A DNA stretch of 18,890 bases from Candidatus Atribacteria bacterium (lineage in GTDB: Bacteria > Atribacterota > Atribacteria > Atribacterales > Atribacteraceae), in contig JAGPGC010000007.1 in the NCBI GenBank assembly GCA_018056205.1, positions 1 to 18,890 of the forward strand. Direction: 5' to 3'. The notes below the pieces were generated by a model that was given only the letters and a program-made list of their open reading frames with translations, was not told the DNA's origin and ran no database searches. The translations under genes were made by a program, and so were the position numbers. Positions 1 through 6,740 of the stretch are shown here, in pieces (the first letter of the stretch is position 1; each line of letters starts with the position of its first letter).

Positions 1-687
1 AACCGGATGACCAGTACTCATCCCGGTTATAACCGTTGATCGATCTTGAGAATTGACTATCGCCTCTTTATAAAAAGGGTGAACTGAACATTCATTTGAA
101 CAGACAAAACGGGTTCCAACTTGTACCCCTTCAGCTCCAAGGGCAAATACTGCTGCCATCCCTCGGCCATCACCAATTCCTCCAGCAGCAATAACCGGAA
201 TATCGAGAGCATCAACCATCTGGGGAACCAGGCACATGGTTGTTATCTCGCCGATATGCCCTCCTGACTCCATTCCTTCAGCAATAATGGTTTGAATACC
301 ATGACGCACCAATCTTTTTGCCAGTTGGACGGAAGCCACAACCGGAATGGTCATTATTCCTCTTTTGGAGAAATCATCGATTAAGCGTGAGGGGTTACCA
401 GCACCGGTTGTCACAATTGGAACTTGTTCTTCTTTGACTATTTCGATTTGGTCATTAATATAAGGAGAAAGAAGCATGAGGTTAACTCCAAATGGTTTCT
501 TAGTCTTAGTTCGAACCTGGTGAATATTCTCCCGCAGTTGGTTAGCATCCATTCCTCCCGCTCCAATGATTCCCAATCCACCCGCATTTGATACTGCTGC
601 CACCAGAGGTGCTGTGGAAACCCAAGCCATACCTCCTTGCAGAATGGGATAATCTATTCCTAACAATTTGGTTACACGAGTTTCCAT
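1..687 (-). CDS. fabK: Enoyl-[acyl-carrier-protein] reductase II (FMN), 3' end cut by window
   Basis: FabK reduces enoyl-ACP in the last step of each fatty acid elongation cycle, using FMN and NAD(P)H. I translated this frame by hand. It is open from an ATG at 687 to position 1 (229 codons), so the C-terminus lies outside the window. The N-terminus has the family pattern IDYPILQGGMAWV (residues 11-23) and AGGLGIIGAG (35-44). Later come PFGVNLMLLSP (65-75), VTTGAGNPS (92-100), and the FabK signature AEGMESGGHIG (136-146), whose His144 matches the catalytic His. The phosphate-binding stretch AAGGIGDG is at 167-174 and VQVGTRF at 188-194. These match pneumococcal FabK closely, which favours FabK over a plain nitronate monooxygenase. 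A good AAGGAGAG Shine-Dalgarno lies about 8 nt before the ATG. It is downstream of plsX across a 365-nt gap, consistent with a lipid-synthesis role. Confidence 0.93.
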   Translation of the reverse strand, partial: METRVTKLLGIDYPILQGGMAWVSTAPLVAAVSNAGGLGIIGAGGMDANQLRENIHQVRTKTKKPFGVNLMLLSPYINDQIEIVKEEQVPIVTTGAGNPSRLIDDFSKRGIMTIPVVASVQLAKRLVRHGIQTIIAEGMESGGHIGEITTMCLVPQMVDALDIPVIAAGGIGDGRGMAAVFALGAEGVQVGTRFVCSNECSVHPFYKEAIVNSQDRSTVITGMSTGHPV

Positions 688-1052
688 CCTATCTCTCCTT
701 CGTTGCAACCCAACTACAATAATAAATATCCTCTATCTTTTAAATATGAAAAGGTTTTAAAAATTTTTTACTTAAAACAAAACCTCTCACAACAGGTCTC
801 GGCTCATATATCTAATAATAAAACTGGATTAGAATCCAATTTTTCACCCTCATCCCCACCTTCTCCTATCAAGGGAGAAGGGGCTTAAAGATTTCGAGTT
901 TTCATTCTCATCTCATGCAAATTGATAGTATACCTACCTATTTTCAATACCATCGATTTCTACAGCCGGGTCGGAGTCTCTTCTTTCTATATATCATTAA
1001 CTCTCTTTTAAAGCAATGTTTCCTAATGAAGAGAAATTTAATATCTTTCTTT
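688..1052. other. Intergenic region between plsX and fabK
   Basis: This 365-nt stretch has no convincing gene. The short plus-strand frame inside it runs through the palindromic repeat at 844-884 and has no ribosome-binding site. The rest is AT-rich, apart from a small GC-rich patch at about 963-980 (AGCCGGGTCGGAGTC). I could not find a convincing -35/-10 pair for fabK, so fabK may be read through from plsX or have a promoter I cannot recognise. Confidence 0.6.
844..884 (+). repeat. Palindromic intergenic repeat, CTTCTCC...GGAGAAG type, copy 1
   Basis: The sequence TCACCCTCATCC is followed by a hairpin with an 8-bp stem, CTTCTCCT (860-867) against GGGAGAAG (873-880), loop ATCAA, extended by C859-G881. 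A second copy in the opposite orientation is at 15057-15099. The copies share the leading TCACCCTCATCC block, the stem and the loop. It is REP/MITE-like in form; no transposase is near it. Confidence 0.75.
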
Positions 1053-2039
1053 TTACTGAATACAATTAAGATTTGATAAGCCGTCGCGAATTCTTTCTGC
1101 CATTTTTTGCTCAACTAAATCTTTAGCTCGAAATATGGCACTGGTCAGATCCCGAGCCTGTGATTTTCCGTGACAAACCAAACAAATCCCGGCAACACCT
1201 AACAAGGGAGCACCACCAATTTCACTTCGGTCAAATCTTTTCCATACTTCTTTTAACCTTTTTCGGAGCTGCTCATCGGTTATGTGTAAAAATAATAGGT
1301 TATTGATAAACTCAAGTAATCCTTCTGCAAATTTTAATAATGCATTTCCAGTAAAACCATCACAAACAACAACATCCGCCTTACCATCGACGATATCTTG
1401 ACCTTCAACATTCCCAATAAATTCAAAATTTAAATAATTACTCCGGTTTTTAAAATATTGATAGGCACTTTTTACCAGTTCATTACCTTTGCCTTCTTCT
1501 TCTCCAATAGTTAAAAGCCCTACCCGAGGAAATTCGATATTTAAAGCGGCTTTGGCATACTCGGCTCCCATTACTCCAAAATGGAGGAGTTGTTTGGGTT
1601 TACAATCTACATTAGCTCCAACATCAAGCAAAACGGTGCTCGATTTGACATTCGGTATCAATGTAGCAATTGCTGGGCGTTCAATGTCAGCAATCCGCTG
1701 CAAACCAAACCAGGCAGCGGCCATGAATGCTCCACTATTTCCTGCTGATATAAAGGCATCAATTTTTTTCTGGGCTAAAAGCTGCACCCCTCGAACAATT
1801 GTCGATTGTGGTTTTTTCCGAATAGCTTCAGCTGGATGCTCTTTCATTTCAATAATTTGGGGAGTATCCTCTATCGGGAATCGTTTCTCGTCCATGTTTA
1901 ATTCAAGATAATAAGGAGACAGTTTCTGCCTTGAACCAATAACCACTAATTCTACCTCATCGGAAACCGCATTTTTAATGCCCTTTAATATTTCTATTGG
2001 GGCATAATCTCCTCCCCAAGCATCAACAGCAATTCTCAT
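1053..2039 (-). CDS. plsX: Phosphate acyltransferase PlsX
   Basis: PlsX makes acyl-phosphate from acyl-ACP, the acyl donor for PlsY in phosphatidic acid synthesis. It is a soluble, membrane-associated enzyme. The 328-aa product has the usual length. Family motifs are present in order: the N-terminal IAVDAWGGDYAP (3-14), SAGNSGAFMAAA, LLDVGANVDCKP, GNVEGQDIVDGKADVVVCDGFTG and GGAPLLGVAGICLVCHG. The N-terminal block usually reads DAMGGD and here has Trp for Met. The ATG lies 12 nt after the rpmF stop, with a weak GGGGAA in front, so translation is probably coupled to rpmF. The rpmF-plsX pair is a widely conserved arrangement. No fapR regulator gene lies beside it. Confidence 0.96.
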   Translation of the reverse strand: MRIAVDAWGGDYAPIEILKGIKNAVSDEVELVVIGSRQKLSPYYLELNMDEKRFPIEDTPQIIEMKEHPAEAIRKKPQSTIVRGVQLLAQKKIDAFISAGNSGAFMAAAWFGLQRIADIERPAIATLIPNVKSSTVLLDVGANVDCKPKQLLHFGVMGAEYAKAALNIEFPRVGLLTIGEEEGKGNELVKSAYQYFKNRSNYLNFEFIGNVEGQDIVDGKADVVVCDGFTGNALLKFAEGLLEFINNLLFLHITDEQLRKRLKEVWKRFDRSEIGGAPLLGVAGICLVCHGKSQARDLTSAIFRAKDLVEQKMAERIRDGLSNLNCIQ

Positions 2040-2051
2040 TCTATTCCCCGT

Positions 2052-2231
2052 TTATTCTTTAGATTTGATAACCTGCTTTCCCTTATAAAATCCACATGAC
2101 GGACAAACCTGGTGTGAGAGACGAAGAGCATGGCAATGAGAACACTCAATGAGGTTTGGAGCCTTTATAACCCAATGAGTTCTTCTTTGGTTACGATTCG
2201 AACGTGAAGTTTTATTGGTAAGATTTGCCAT
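2052..2231 (-). CDS. rpmF: Large ribosomal subunit protein bL32, zinc-ribbon form
   Basis: This is a structural protein of the 50S subunit. I translated it by hand: 59 residues from ATG at 2231 to TAA at 2052. It contains the bL32 core NQRRTHW (14-20) and a zinc ribbon with Cys30-x2-Cys33 and Cys43-x2-Cys46 (CSHC and CPSC), i.e. the C+ form. The first 13 residues (MANLTNKTSRSNR) differ from the common MAVPKRRTSKSRR start, but the Arg-rich character is kept. A GAAGGGAGGA Shine-Dalgarno lies about 8 nt before the ATG. It follows a long leader with a promoter at 2467-2495 and sits just before plsX, as in many bacteria. Confidence 0.95.
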   Translation of the reverse strand: MANLTNKTSRSNRNQRRTHWVIKAPNLIECSHCHALRLSHQVCPSCGFYKGKQVIKSKE

Positions 2232-2299
2232 ATATTAGTCCTCCCTTCAATGTATACTTTTTAAGTTCTGGTAGTCGTTCCTAAAATATAGTAAAAAGT

Positions 2300-2332
2300 G
2301 AGCGATGATAAGTAAAAATCTTATCATTGCTC
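2300..2332 (-). terminator. Hairpin in rpmF leader, possible terminator or attenuator
   Basis: The minus-strand RNA forms a 13-bp stem with one mismatch, GAGCAATGATAAG pairing with CTTATCATCGCTC around a 7-nt loop. The bottom is GAGC/GCTC, and the stem is followed two bases later by TTTTT and then by TATATTTT. The stem is AT-rich and the U-run is broken, so it is a weak intrinsic terminator at best. It sits about 70 nt before the rpmF start and downstream of the promoter at 2467-2495, which is the right place for attenuation. Confidence 0.5.
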
Positions 2333-2365
2333 CTCAGCCTGACGAATTACACCAATAAGATTTTT
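2314..2365 (-). promoter_or_regulatory. Alternative pairing that competes with the rpmF leader hairpin
   Basis: In the minus-strand RNA the segment AAAAATCTTAT (2365 to 2355) is perfectly complementary over 11 nt to ATAAGATTTTT (2324 to 2314). The latter is part of the left arm and loop of the hairpin at 2300-2332. The two pairings exclude each other, as in terminator/antiterminator leaders. The pairing is seen directly in the sequence; the regulatory role is inference. Confidence 0.4.
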
Positions 2366-2466
2366 TATTTCCCCATTCTTCACATCATCCCGTCGGTGAT
2401 TTACTCCTCTTTATGGTGCCACGAAATAACCTAAACGCCTATTTCAAGAATATAAAATGAGAACTT

Positions 2467-2495
2467 ATTATATTGAACAACTTTCCAATAATCAA
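2467..2495 (-). promoter_or_regulatory. Sigma-70-type promoter for rpmF-plsX
   Basis: On the minus strand TTGATT (2495-2490) and TATAAT (2472-2467) are separated by exactly 17 nt. The -10 is a perfect consensus and the -35 matches 4 of 6. It lies in the gap after yceD and points at rpmF, so rpmF-plsX probably has its own transcript. Confidence 0.7.
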
Positions 2496-2579
2496 GAGCC
2501 TTTAACCATCCAAAAAGATTTATTTAAAAAAGTGGCAAATTTTGATTGTCACCTAGTATAAAATACTTTATTCTAGATT

Positions 2580-2603
2580 GCAAACCAGGCAAAATTGTTT
2601 GCC
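2580..2603 (-). repeat. Two mutually exclusive short hairpins after yceD
   Basis: Minus-strand GGGCAAAC can pair with TTTGCC (6 bp) or, shifted by a base, with the next GTTTGC (6 bp). It lies 17 nt after the yceD stop. There is no U-run after either stem, so it does not look like an intrinsic terminator; it may act as RNA 3'-end protection or have no function. Confidence 0.35.
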
Positions 2604-2620
2604 CTACTGTATTTTAACTT

Positions 2621-3160
2621 CTATTTTTCCAGTTTGATTTTTTCTAACACTTTTAAGCGAGGATCGATATTCGATTTTTTACAATCACAACGCTCTTGAT
2701 TAAGGTTTTTGCCACAGATTGGACATAACCCTTGGCATTTCTCAGAACAAATTGGCTTCATAGGAAAGTTAATCAACAAAGCTTCAATTACTCCCCTATG
2801 TATATCGATTTCTGCATCCTCTTCATGATAGTAATATATATCATCAGCACTCTTTGCTTCCGCTTCAAAATCAGAGGCTCGGGTGATCCGGTCAAGATTT
2901 CGATATTCAAGCCTTAGAAGAACTTCTACCTCGTGAATAAAAGGTTCAAGGCATCGAGAACAAGGAATAATCAAAGCAGTTTTAATTTTCCCTTCCAATA
3001 ATAACCCTGACCCACAATTGGTTATGGTCAAATCCACCCCCACTGGTTGAGCGAAGGGGATTTTCTCATATCCAAAAGGCAGTGGTGGAAAAGTTTTACT
3101 TAAATACTCTTGGCTGGTCCACCCTACCTCTTTCTTGACATCGCCAATATAAACCTTCAT
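2621..3160 (-). CDS. yceD: YceD family protein (DUF177)
   Basis: DUF177/YceD proteins are encoded next to rpmF in most bacteria and have been linked to ribosome or rRNA accumulation; the exact mechanism is not settled. This 179-aa product shows the family layout: a first Cys pair CSRCL (Cys67, Cys70) in the central beta region, an acidic stretch, and a C-terminal cluster with Cys138, Cys142, Cys146, Cys149, Cys158 and Cys160 in the pattern GLCPICGKNLN...CDC, probably a metal site. The ATG is two bases after the ackA stop, and its Shine-Dalgarno GGGGAG lies in the last ackA codons, so translation is coupled. It appears to be the last gene of the recG-to-yceD unit, although transcription may continue into rpmF. 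Confidence 0.92.
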   Translation of the reverse strand: MKVYIGDVKKEVGWTSQEYLSKTFPPLPFGYEKIPFAQPVGVDLTITNCGSGLLLEGKIKTALIIPCSRCLEPFIHEVEVLLRLEYRNLDRITRASDFEAEAKSADDIYYYHEEDAEIDIHRGVIEALLINFPMKPICSEKCQGLCPICGKNLNQERCDCKKSNIDPRLKVLEKIKLEK

Positions 3161-3162
3161 AA

Positions 3163-4374
3163 TTATCTCCCCAAATCATAAACCAATTGATAAGTATCTC
3201 GGGCAATCATTAACTCCTCATTGGTTGGAATAACCATAATTTTTACTTTGGATTGGTCGGAGTTAATAAAAGCCTCTTTTCTTCTCACCGTATTTTTATC
3301 TTTATCTATAGATATTCCTAAAGGTTCAAGACCTTCACAAATTGATTTTCTAATATATGATGAATTTTCTCCAATACCAGCGGTAAAAACAATCCCATCT
3401 AAGTCGCCAAGTATTGCATAATAAGCTCCTATATATTTTTTGGCACGATAAGCAATGATATCGAGTGTCAATTGAGCACGGTGGTTGGTTGGAGCGGCAT
3501 CTTCAATATCACGAGTATCACTAGACAATCCTGATATACCAATTACCCCACTTTTCTTATTTAAAATCTGATCCATCTCCTTGGTGGAGAGATTTTCTTT
3601 ATCCATCAAATAGAGAAGGATATAAGGGTCGAGATCCCCACAACGGGTACCCATGACTAAACCCTCCAATGGGGTAAAACCCATTGAAGTATCAATTGAT
3701 TTCCCATCCTTAATAGCGGTAAAACTAACCCCACTTCCCATATGACAAGTTATCAACCGCAACTCAGAAAGGTTCTTACCTATCATCTTAGCAGCCCTTT
3801 CGGCAACATATCGGTGTGAGGTACCATGGAAACCATAACGGCGAATCTTATATTTATCATAATATTCATAGGGAATGGCATAGATATAGGCATACTCGGG
3901 AATAGTTCCATGAAAAGCCGTATCAAAAACGGCAATTTGTGGTGCCTGGGGCATAAGTGCCTGGCAGGCTTCAATCCCGGAAATATTAGGTGGATTATGT
4001 AGAGGAGCCAGCTCGGAACAGGCACGAATGGTTTTCATAACCTCACTGTTAATAATAATTGAAGAAGTAAATCTTTCTCCCCCATGAACCACTCGATGGC
4101 CAACTGCATCAATTTCCGATGGATCCTTGATTACCCCAATTTCTGAATCGGTCATCACTTCGATGATCCACTCTAATGCAACTCGGTGGTTGGCAACTTC
4201 TCTTTCTTTGGAATACGACACTTGATGATTGGTTTTGTATTCAATGCGAGAACCAGAAATACCAATCCTCTCTACTAAACCTTTAGCAATAACTTGATTA
4301 TCCATCGTATCATTCATACTGAGCAATTCGTATTTAACCGTTGAACTTCCACAATTAACTACCAAAATGTTCAA
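3163..4374 (-). CDS. ackA: Acetate kinase
   Basis: AckA converts acetyl phosphate and ADP to acetate and ATP, the substrate-level phosphorylation step of acetate fermentation. The 403-aa length is normal. The active-site set known from Methanosarcina acetate kinase is visible: Asn7 in the NxGSS loop, Arg94 (HRVVHGG), His126 (LHNPPN), Asp151 (FDTAFH), His183 (GFHGTSH), Arg244 (GTRCGDLDP) and Glu386/387 (TNEELMIARD). The TAGIGENS nucleotide loop is at 331-338. Two departures from the common pattern are seen: Thr12 where NxGSSS has Ser, and HMGSGVS (211-217) where HxGNGxS is usual. Both positions border the phosphate site, but the substitutions are mild. GGAG lies about 8 nt before the ATG. It follows pta by 92 nt and overlaps the yceD ribosome-binding site. 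Confidence 0.96.
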   Translation of the reverse strand: MNILVVNCGSSTVKYELLSMNDTMDNQVIAKGLVERIGISGSRIEYKTNHQVSYSKEREVANHRVALEWIIEVMTDSEIGVIKDPSEIDAVGHRVVHGGERFTSSIIINSEVMKTIRACSELAPLHNPPNISGIEACQALMPQAPQIAVFDTAFHGTIPEYAYIYAIPYEYYDKYKIRRYGFHGTSHRYVAERAAKMIGKNLSELRLITCHMGSGVSFTAIKDGKSIDTSMGFTPLEGLVMGTRCGDLDPYILLYLMDKENLSTKEMDQILNKKSGVIGISGLSSDTRDIEDAAPTNHRAQLTLDIIAYRAKKYIGAYYAILGDLDGIVFTAGIGENSSYIRKSICEGLEPLGISIDKDKNTVRRKEAFINSDQSKVKIMVIPTNEELMIARDTYQLVYDLGR

Positions 4375-4466
4375 TCTCCATCATCCCTTTTCTTCGAATT
4401 ATTTTTATTAATATTTATTTCAAAGATGAATTAGGATTAATAAATTTCTTTCCCTATTAAAATAAT

Positions 4467-5462
4467 CTAAAATTGAGTTTGTAAAACTGTTACAGCTACC
4501 TGATCTACAATATCTTGGGCTTTACATCCCCGTGATAAGTCGTTTACCGGTTTAGCCAATCCTTGTAATATTGGTCCAATAGCAGTCGCTTTGGCTAAAC
4601 GCTCAGTCAGTTTATAACAAATATTTCCAGCATTGAGATCCGGAAAAATTAGAACATTTGCTTTCCCAGCAACTTTGCTTCCTGGGGCCTTCTTTGCTGC
4701 AACTGAAGGAACCAAGGCGGCATCTCCTTGAAGCTCTCCATCAATAAGCAAATCAGGTTTTAAAGAATGAGCAATTGTCGTTGCTTCAATAACTTTATCA
4801 ACCAATTCGTGCTTAGCGCTCCCTTTAGTAGAAAAAGAAAGCATAGCAACCACTGGTTCAACTTCTAAGAGTTGCGTGGCAGTTCGAGCAGTAGTAATCG
4901 CAATATGGGCAAGTTCTTCAGAATTAGGATTTGGATTAAACCCCGAATCAGCGAAGAGAAAAACTCCATTAGACCCATAGGGACATTCGGGAACCACCAT
5001 AAGGAAACAGCTCGATGCTAATTTAATACCAGGTGCTGTTTTAATAATCTGTAGTGCAGGCCTAATTACATCAGGACTTGAAAGTGAAGCTCCTGATACA
5101 ATCCCATCAATACGGTTATGATAAAGCATCATACATGCGTAATACATAGTACTATTCATCCATCGATCGGCTTGCTCAAGAGTAAGGCCTTTTGCCTTCC
5201 GCAATTCAAATAAGGATTGAACATATTCTGCTCGCGGTTTGTCTCTCTGGTGGTCAATAATTTCAACCCCTAATAAGGAAACTCCAAAACTTTTTGCTTT
5301 TTCTTTAATAATGATTGGATCACCAACCAATTGAATGTAGGCTACTTGATCTCGAGTTGCTATCTCAGCTGCCTGAAGCACTCGTTCATCATCATATTCA
5401 GGAAGTGCTATGGTTTTCTTCAGGCTTTTGGCACGATTACGGATTTCATCCAATACATTCAT
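4467..5462 (-). CDS. pta: Phosphate acetyltransferase
   Basis: Pta interconverts acetyl-CoA plus phosphate and acetyl phosphate plus CoA, feeding AckA. It is the short class I form (about 331 aa, no N-terminal DRTGG regulatory domain). Landmarks include KTIALPEYDDERVLQAA near the N-terminus, GSNGVFLFADSGFNPNP, LSFSTKGSAKHELVDKV, DGELQGDAALVP and FPDLNAGNICYKL followed by GPILQGLAKPVNDLSRG. The frame is open up to an ATG at 5492, but I place the start at 5462 (MNVLDEIRNRAKSL). That matches the N-terminus of other Pta proteins and has an AAGGGAG Shine-Dalgarno upstream, whereas the 5492 ATG has none. The spacing to 5462 is a little long (11 nt). The gene lies between coaD and ackA, linking CoA synthesis and CoA use. 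Confidence 0.94.
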   Translation of the reverse strand: MNVLDEIRNRAKSLKKTIALPEYDDERVLQAAEIATRDQVAYIQLVGDPIIIKEKAKSFGVSLLGVEIIDHQRDKPRAEYVQSLFELRKAKGLTLEQADRWMNSTMYYACMMLYHNRIDGIVSGASLSSPDVIRPALQIIKTAPGIKLASSCFLMVVPECPYGSNGVFLFADSGFNPNPNSEELAHIAITTARTATQLLEVEPVVAMLSFSTKGSAKHELVDKVIEATTIAHSLKPDLLIDGELQGDAALVPSVAAKKAPGSKVAGKANVLIFPDLNAGNICYKLTERLAKATAIGPILQGLAKPVNDLSRGCKAQDIVDQVAVTVLQTQF

Positions 5463-5606
5463 TCCATTCTTGTCTCCCTTCATAATCCCCATTAGGATTT
5501 ATTTTAAGTAAAAAATTATAACCCCTAAAATATTTCTCACCTAAAGAATTAAAACAAGCTTTCAAGTTTACCATAAACGCACGGTTTTTTCACCAAACGA
5601 TTAAAA

Positions 5607-6092
5607 TCACCTTTCCTCAAATTGGAATTTTTTTCTCAGATTTCTCTCCACATTCTCAGGAACCAATCCTCGGACACACCCCCCAAACTGGGCAATTTCT
5701 TTAACCACCGTGGAATTTAAATAGGAATATTCAGTACTAGTTGGAAGAAGAAAAGTCTCTATCTCGGGACATATCTTACGATTGGTAATAGCTATTTGTG
5801 TTTCATATTCATAATCAGATATTGCCCGTAAACCTCGCAGAATGATTCGACATTTTTTTTGACGAGCAAATTGAACCAAAAGACCTTGAAAAACCTCAAC
5901 CGTCACATTGTTGAGGTCTTTGGTCACTTCTTTCATCATGGCTTCCCGTTCTTCCACACTAAACAATGGCTTTTTATTGGGATTTTTTAATAGACCTACT
6001 ATCAAGCTATCAAATACTTTACTTCCACGAATGATAATATCAAGGTGACCATTGGTCACTGGATCAAAACTTCCTGGATAAATCGCTATCAA
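5607..6092 (-). CDS. coaD: Pantetheine-phosphate adenylyltransferase
   Basis: CoaD transfers AMP from ATP to 4'-phosphopantetheine, giving dephospho-CoA, the fourth step of CoA synthesis. The 161-aa length is typical. The nucleotidyltransferase motif is TNGH (13-16) after YPGSFDPV. Then come RGLRAISDYEYE (86-97), the family pattern EYSYLNSTVVKE (121-132; the last part is the ISSTxVKE-type ATP-binding motif) and FGGCVRGLVP. The start codon is TTG, chosen because the protein begins at the conserved MIAIYPGSFDP and an AAAGGAAG Shine-Dalgarno lies about 8 nt upstream; no ATG is better placed. It lies 65 nt after rsmD, and the rsmD-coaD pairing is conserved widely. The coaBC gene of the same pathway is elsewhere in this window. 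Confidence 0.95.
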   Translation of the reverse strand: MIAIYPGSFDPVTNGHLDIIIRGSKVFDSLIVGLLKNPNKKPLFSVEEREAMMKEVTKDLNNVTVEVFQGLLVQFARQKKCRIILRGLRAISDYEYETQIAITNRKICPEIETFLLPTSTEYSYLNSTVVKEIAQFGGCVRGLVPENVERNLRKKFQFEER

Positions 6093-6157
6093 CCTATCTC
6101 TTCCTTTCTTTAAATATTACTGACTAATTTTCTCAACTAATCGATAGCTCCTACCAG

Positions 6158-6712
6158 TTATTCAAAGCTTCCAAACATTAACACACTATCACCGTATATT
6201 CGGCTAACCGCTACTCGAAAAAATGAACACTCAGGGAAGGGACTTTGTCTCTTGGAAAAACGAATAACAATTAAACTGTTTTTGACTATTTCAGATAAAT
6301 TATACAATTTTTCTAATACTTCTACAGGACTAATTAAAAAAGGTGGATCAAGAAAAACTATTTTCGGTGACTTAACTTTGGGAACCCAGCGATTGAACTC
6401 GAAAAAATCTGCCATTAGAATATGAGATTTTTCTTGAAAACCACACAATTCGACATTCCTTTGAATAATATTAGCCATTTTAAAATCCTTTTCAACAAAA
6501 AAAACCAAAGAGGCTCCCCGGCTTAGAGCTTCAATCCCAATTGCTCCTGATCCGGCAAAAATATCCCAAATGACACAATTTTCTAAAGAAACCGGCATTA
6601 GATCAAACAAGGCTTTGCGAAGAAATGCCTGCATTGGACGAGTCTTTTGATTCTGAGGTCCGATTATTTTTCGATTTCGCACCAAACCTCCAGTTATGTA
6701 CAGATAGCCCAT
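6158..6712 (-). CDS. rsmD: 16S rRNA (guanine(966)-N(2))-methyltransferase
   Basis: RsmD methylates G966 of 16S rRNA in the small subunit using S-adenosylmethionine. The 184-aa protein has the family N-terminus ITGGLVRNRKI (6-16; usually RI..G..KGR.L), TRPMQAFLRKALFDL (24-38), SAM motif I DIFAGSGAIGIEALSRGA (50-67) and catalytic motif IV DPPF (122-125). The C-terminus is slightly divergent but full length. The ATG has GGAAGG a short distance upstream. It starts 28 nt after the recG stop and is followed by coaD, the usual partner. Confidence 0.93.
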   Translation of the reverse strand: MGYLYITGGLVRNRKIIGPQNQKTRPMQAFLRKALFDLMPVSLENCVIWDIFAGSGAIGIEALSRGASLVFFVEKDFKMANIIQRNVELCGFQEKSHILMADFFEFNRWVPKVKSPKIVFLDPPFLISPVEVLEKLYNLSEIVKNSLIVIRFSKRQSPFPECSFFRVAVSRIYGDSVLMFGSFE

Positions 6713-6740
6713 GTTTAACCTTCCCGTTCTTTAAAATACA

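Larger units (their letters stand above)
2232..2620 (-). other. Long leader and promoter region of rpmF-plsX
   Basis: This 389-nt region separates yceD from rpmF. On the minus strand it holds, in order: a small alternative-hairpin element (2580-2603), a near-consensus promoter (2467-2495), an attenuator-like set of competing stems (2300-2365), a possible 19-codon GTG reading frame (2324-2383) and the rpmF ribosome-binding site. Transcripts from the promoter would carry a leader of about 225 nt, long for a ribosomal protein gene. I see no L32 homolog-binding motif or known riboswitch that I can name. Confidence 0.55.

Noticed and set aside
1..687. Nitronate monooxygenase (2-nitropropane dioxygenase) as the identity of the left-edge gene
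   Set aside because: The AEGMESGGHIG and VTTGAGNPS segments and the N-terminus follow FabK closely, and the neighbour is plsX; nitronate monooxygenase remains possible only because the C-terminus is not visible.
703..888. Plus-strand 61-codon frame next to fabK
   Set aside because: It has no ribosome-binding site, low-complexity codons, and its 3' end is simply the translation of the palindromic repeat at 844-884.
1489..1911. 140-codon plus-strand frame antisense to plsX
   Set aside because: It lies wholly within plsX, which has clear family motifs; the peptide has no recognisable features and no upstream ribosome-binding site.
3783..4025. 80-codon minus-strand frame inside ackA
   Set aside because: It lies in another frame of a gene with complete acetate kinase motifs.
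5515..5520. Perfect TATAAT on the minus strand just upstream of pta
   Set aside because: No acceptable -35 hexamer lies 16-18 nt upstream and there is no extended -10, so I cannot support a pta promoter from sequence alone.
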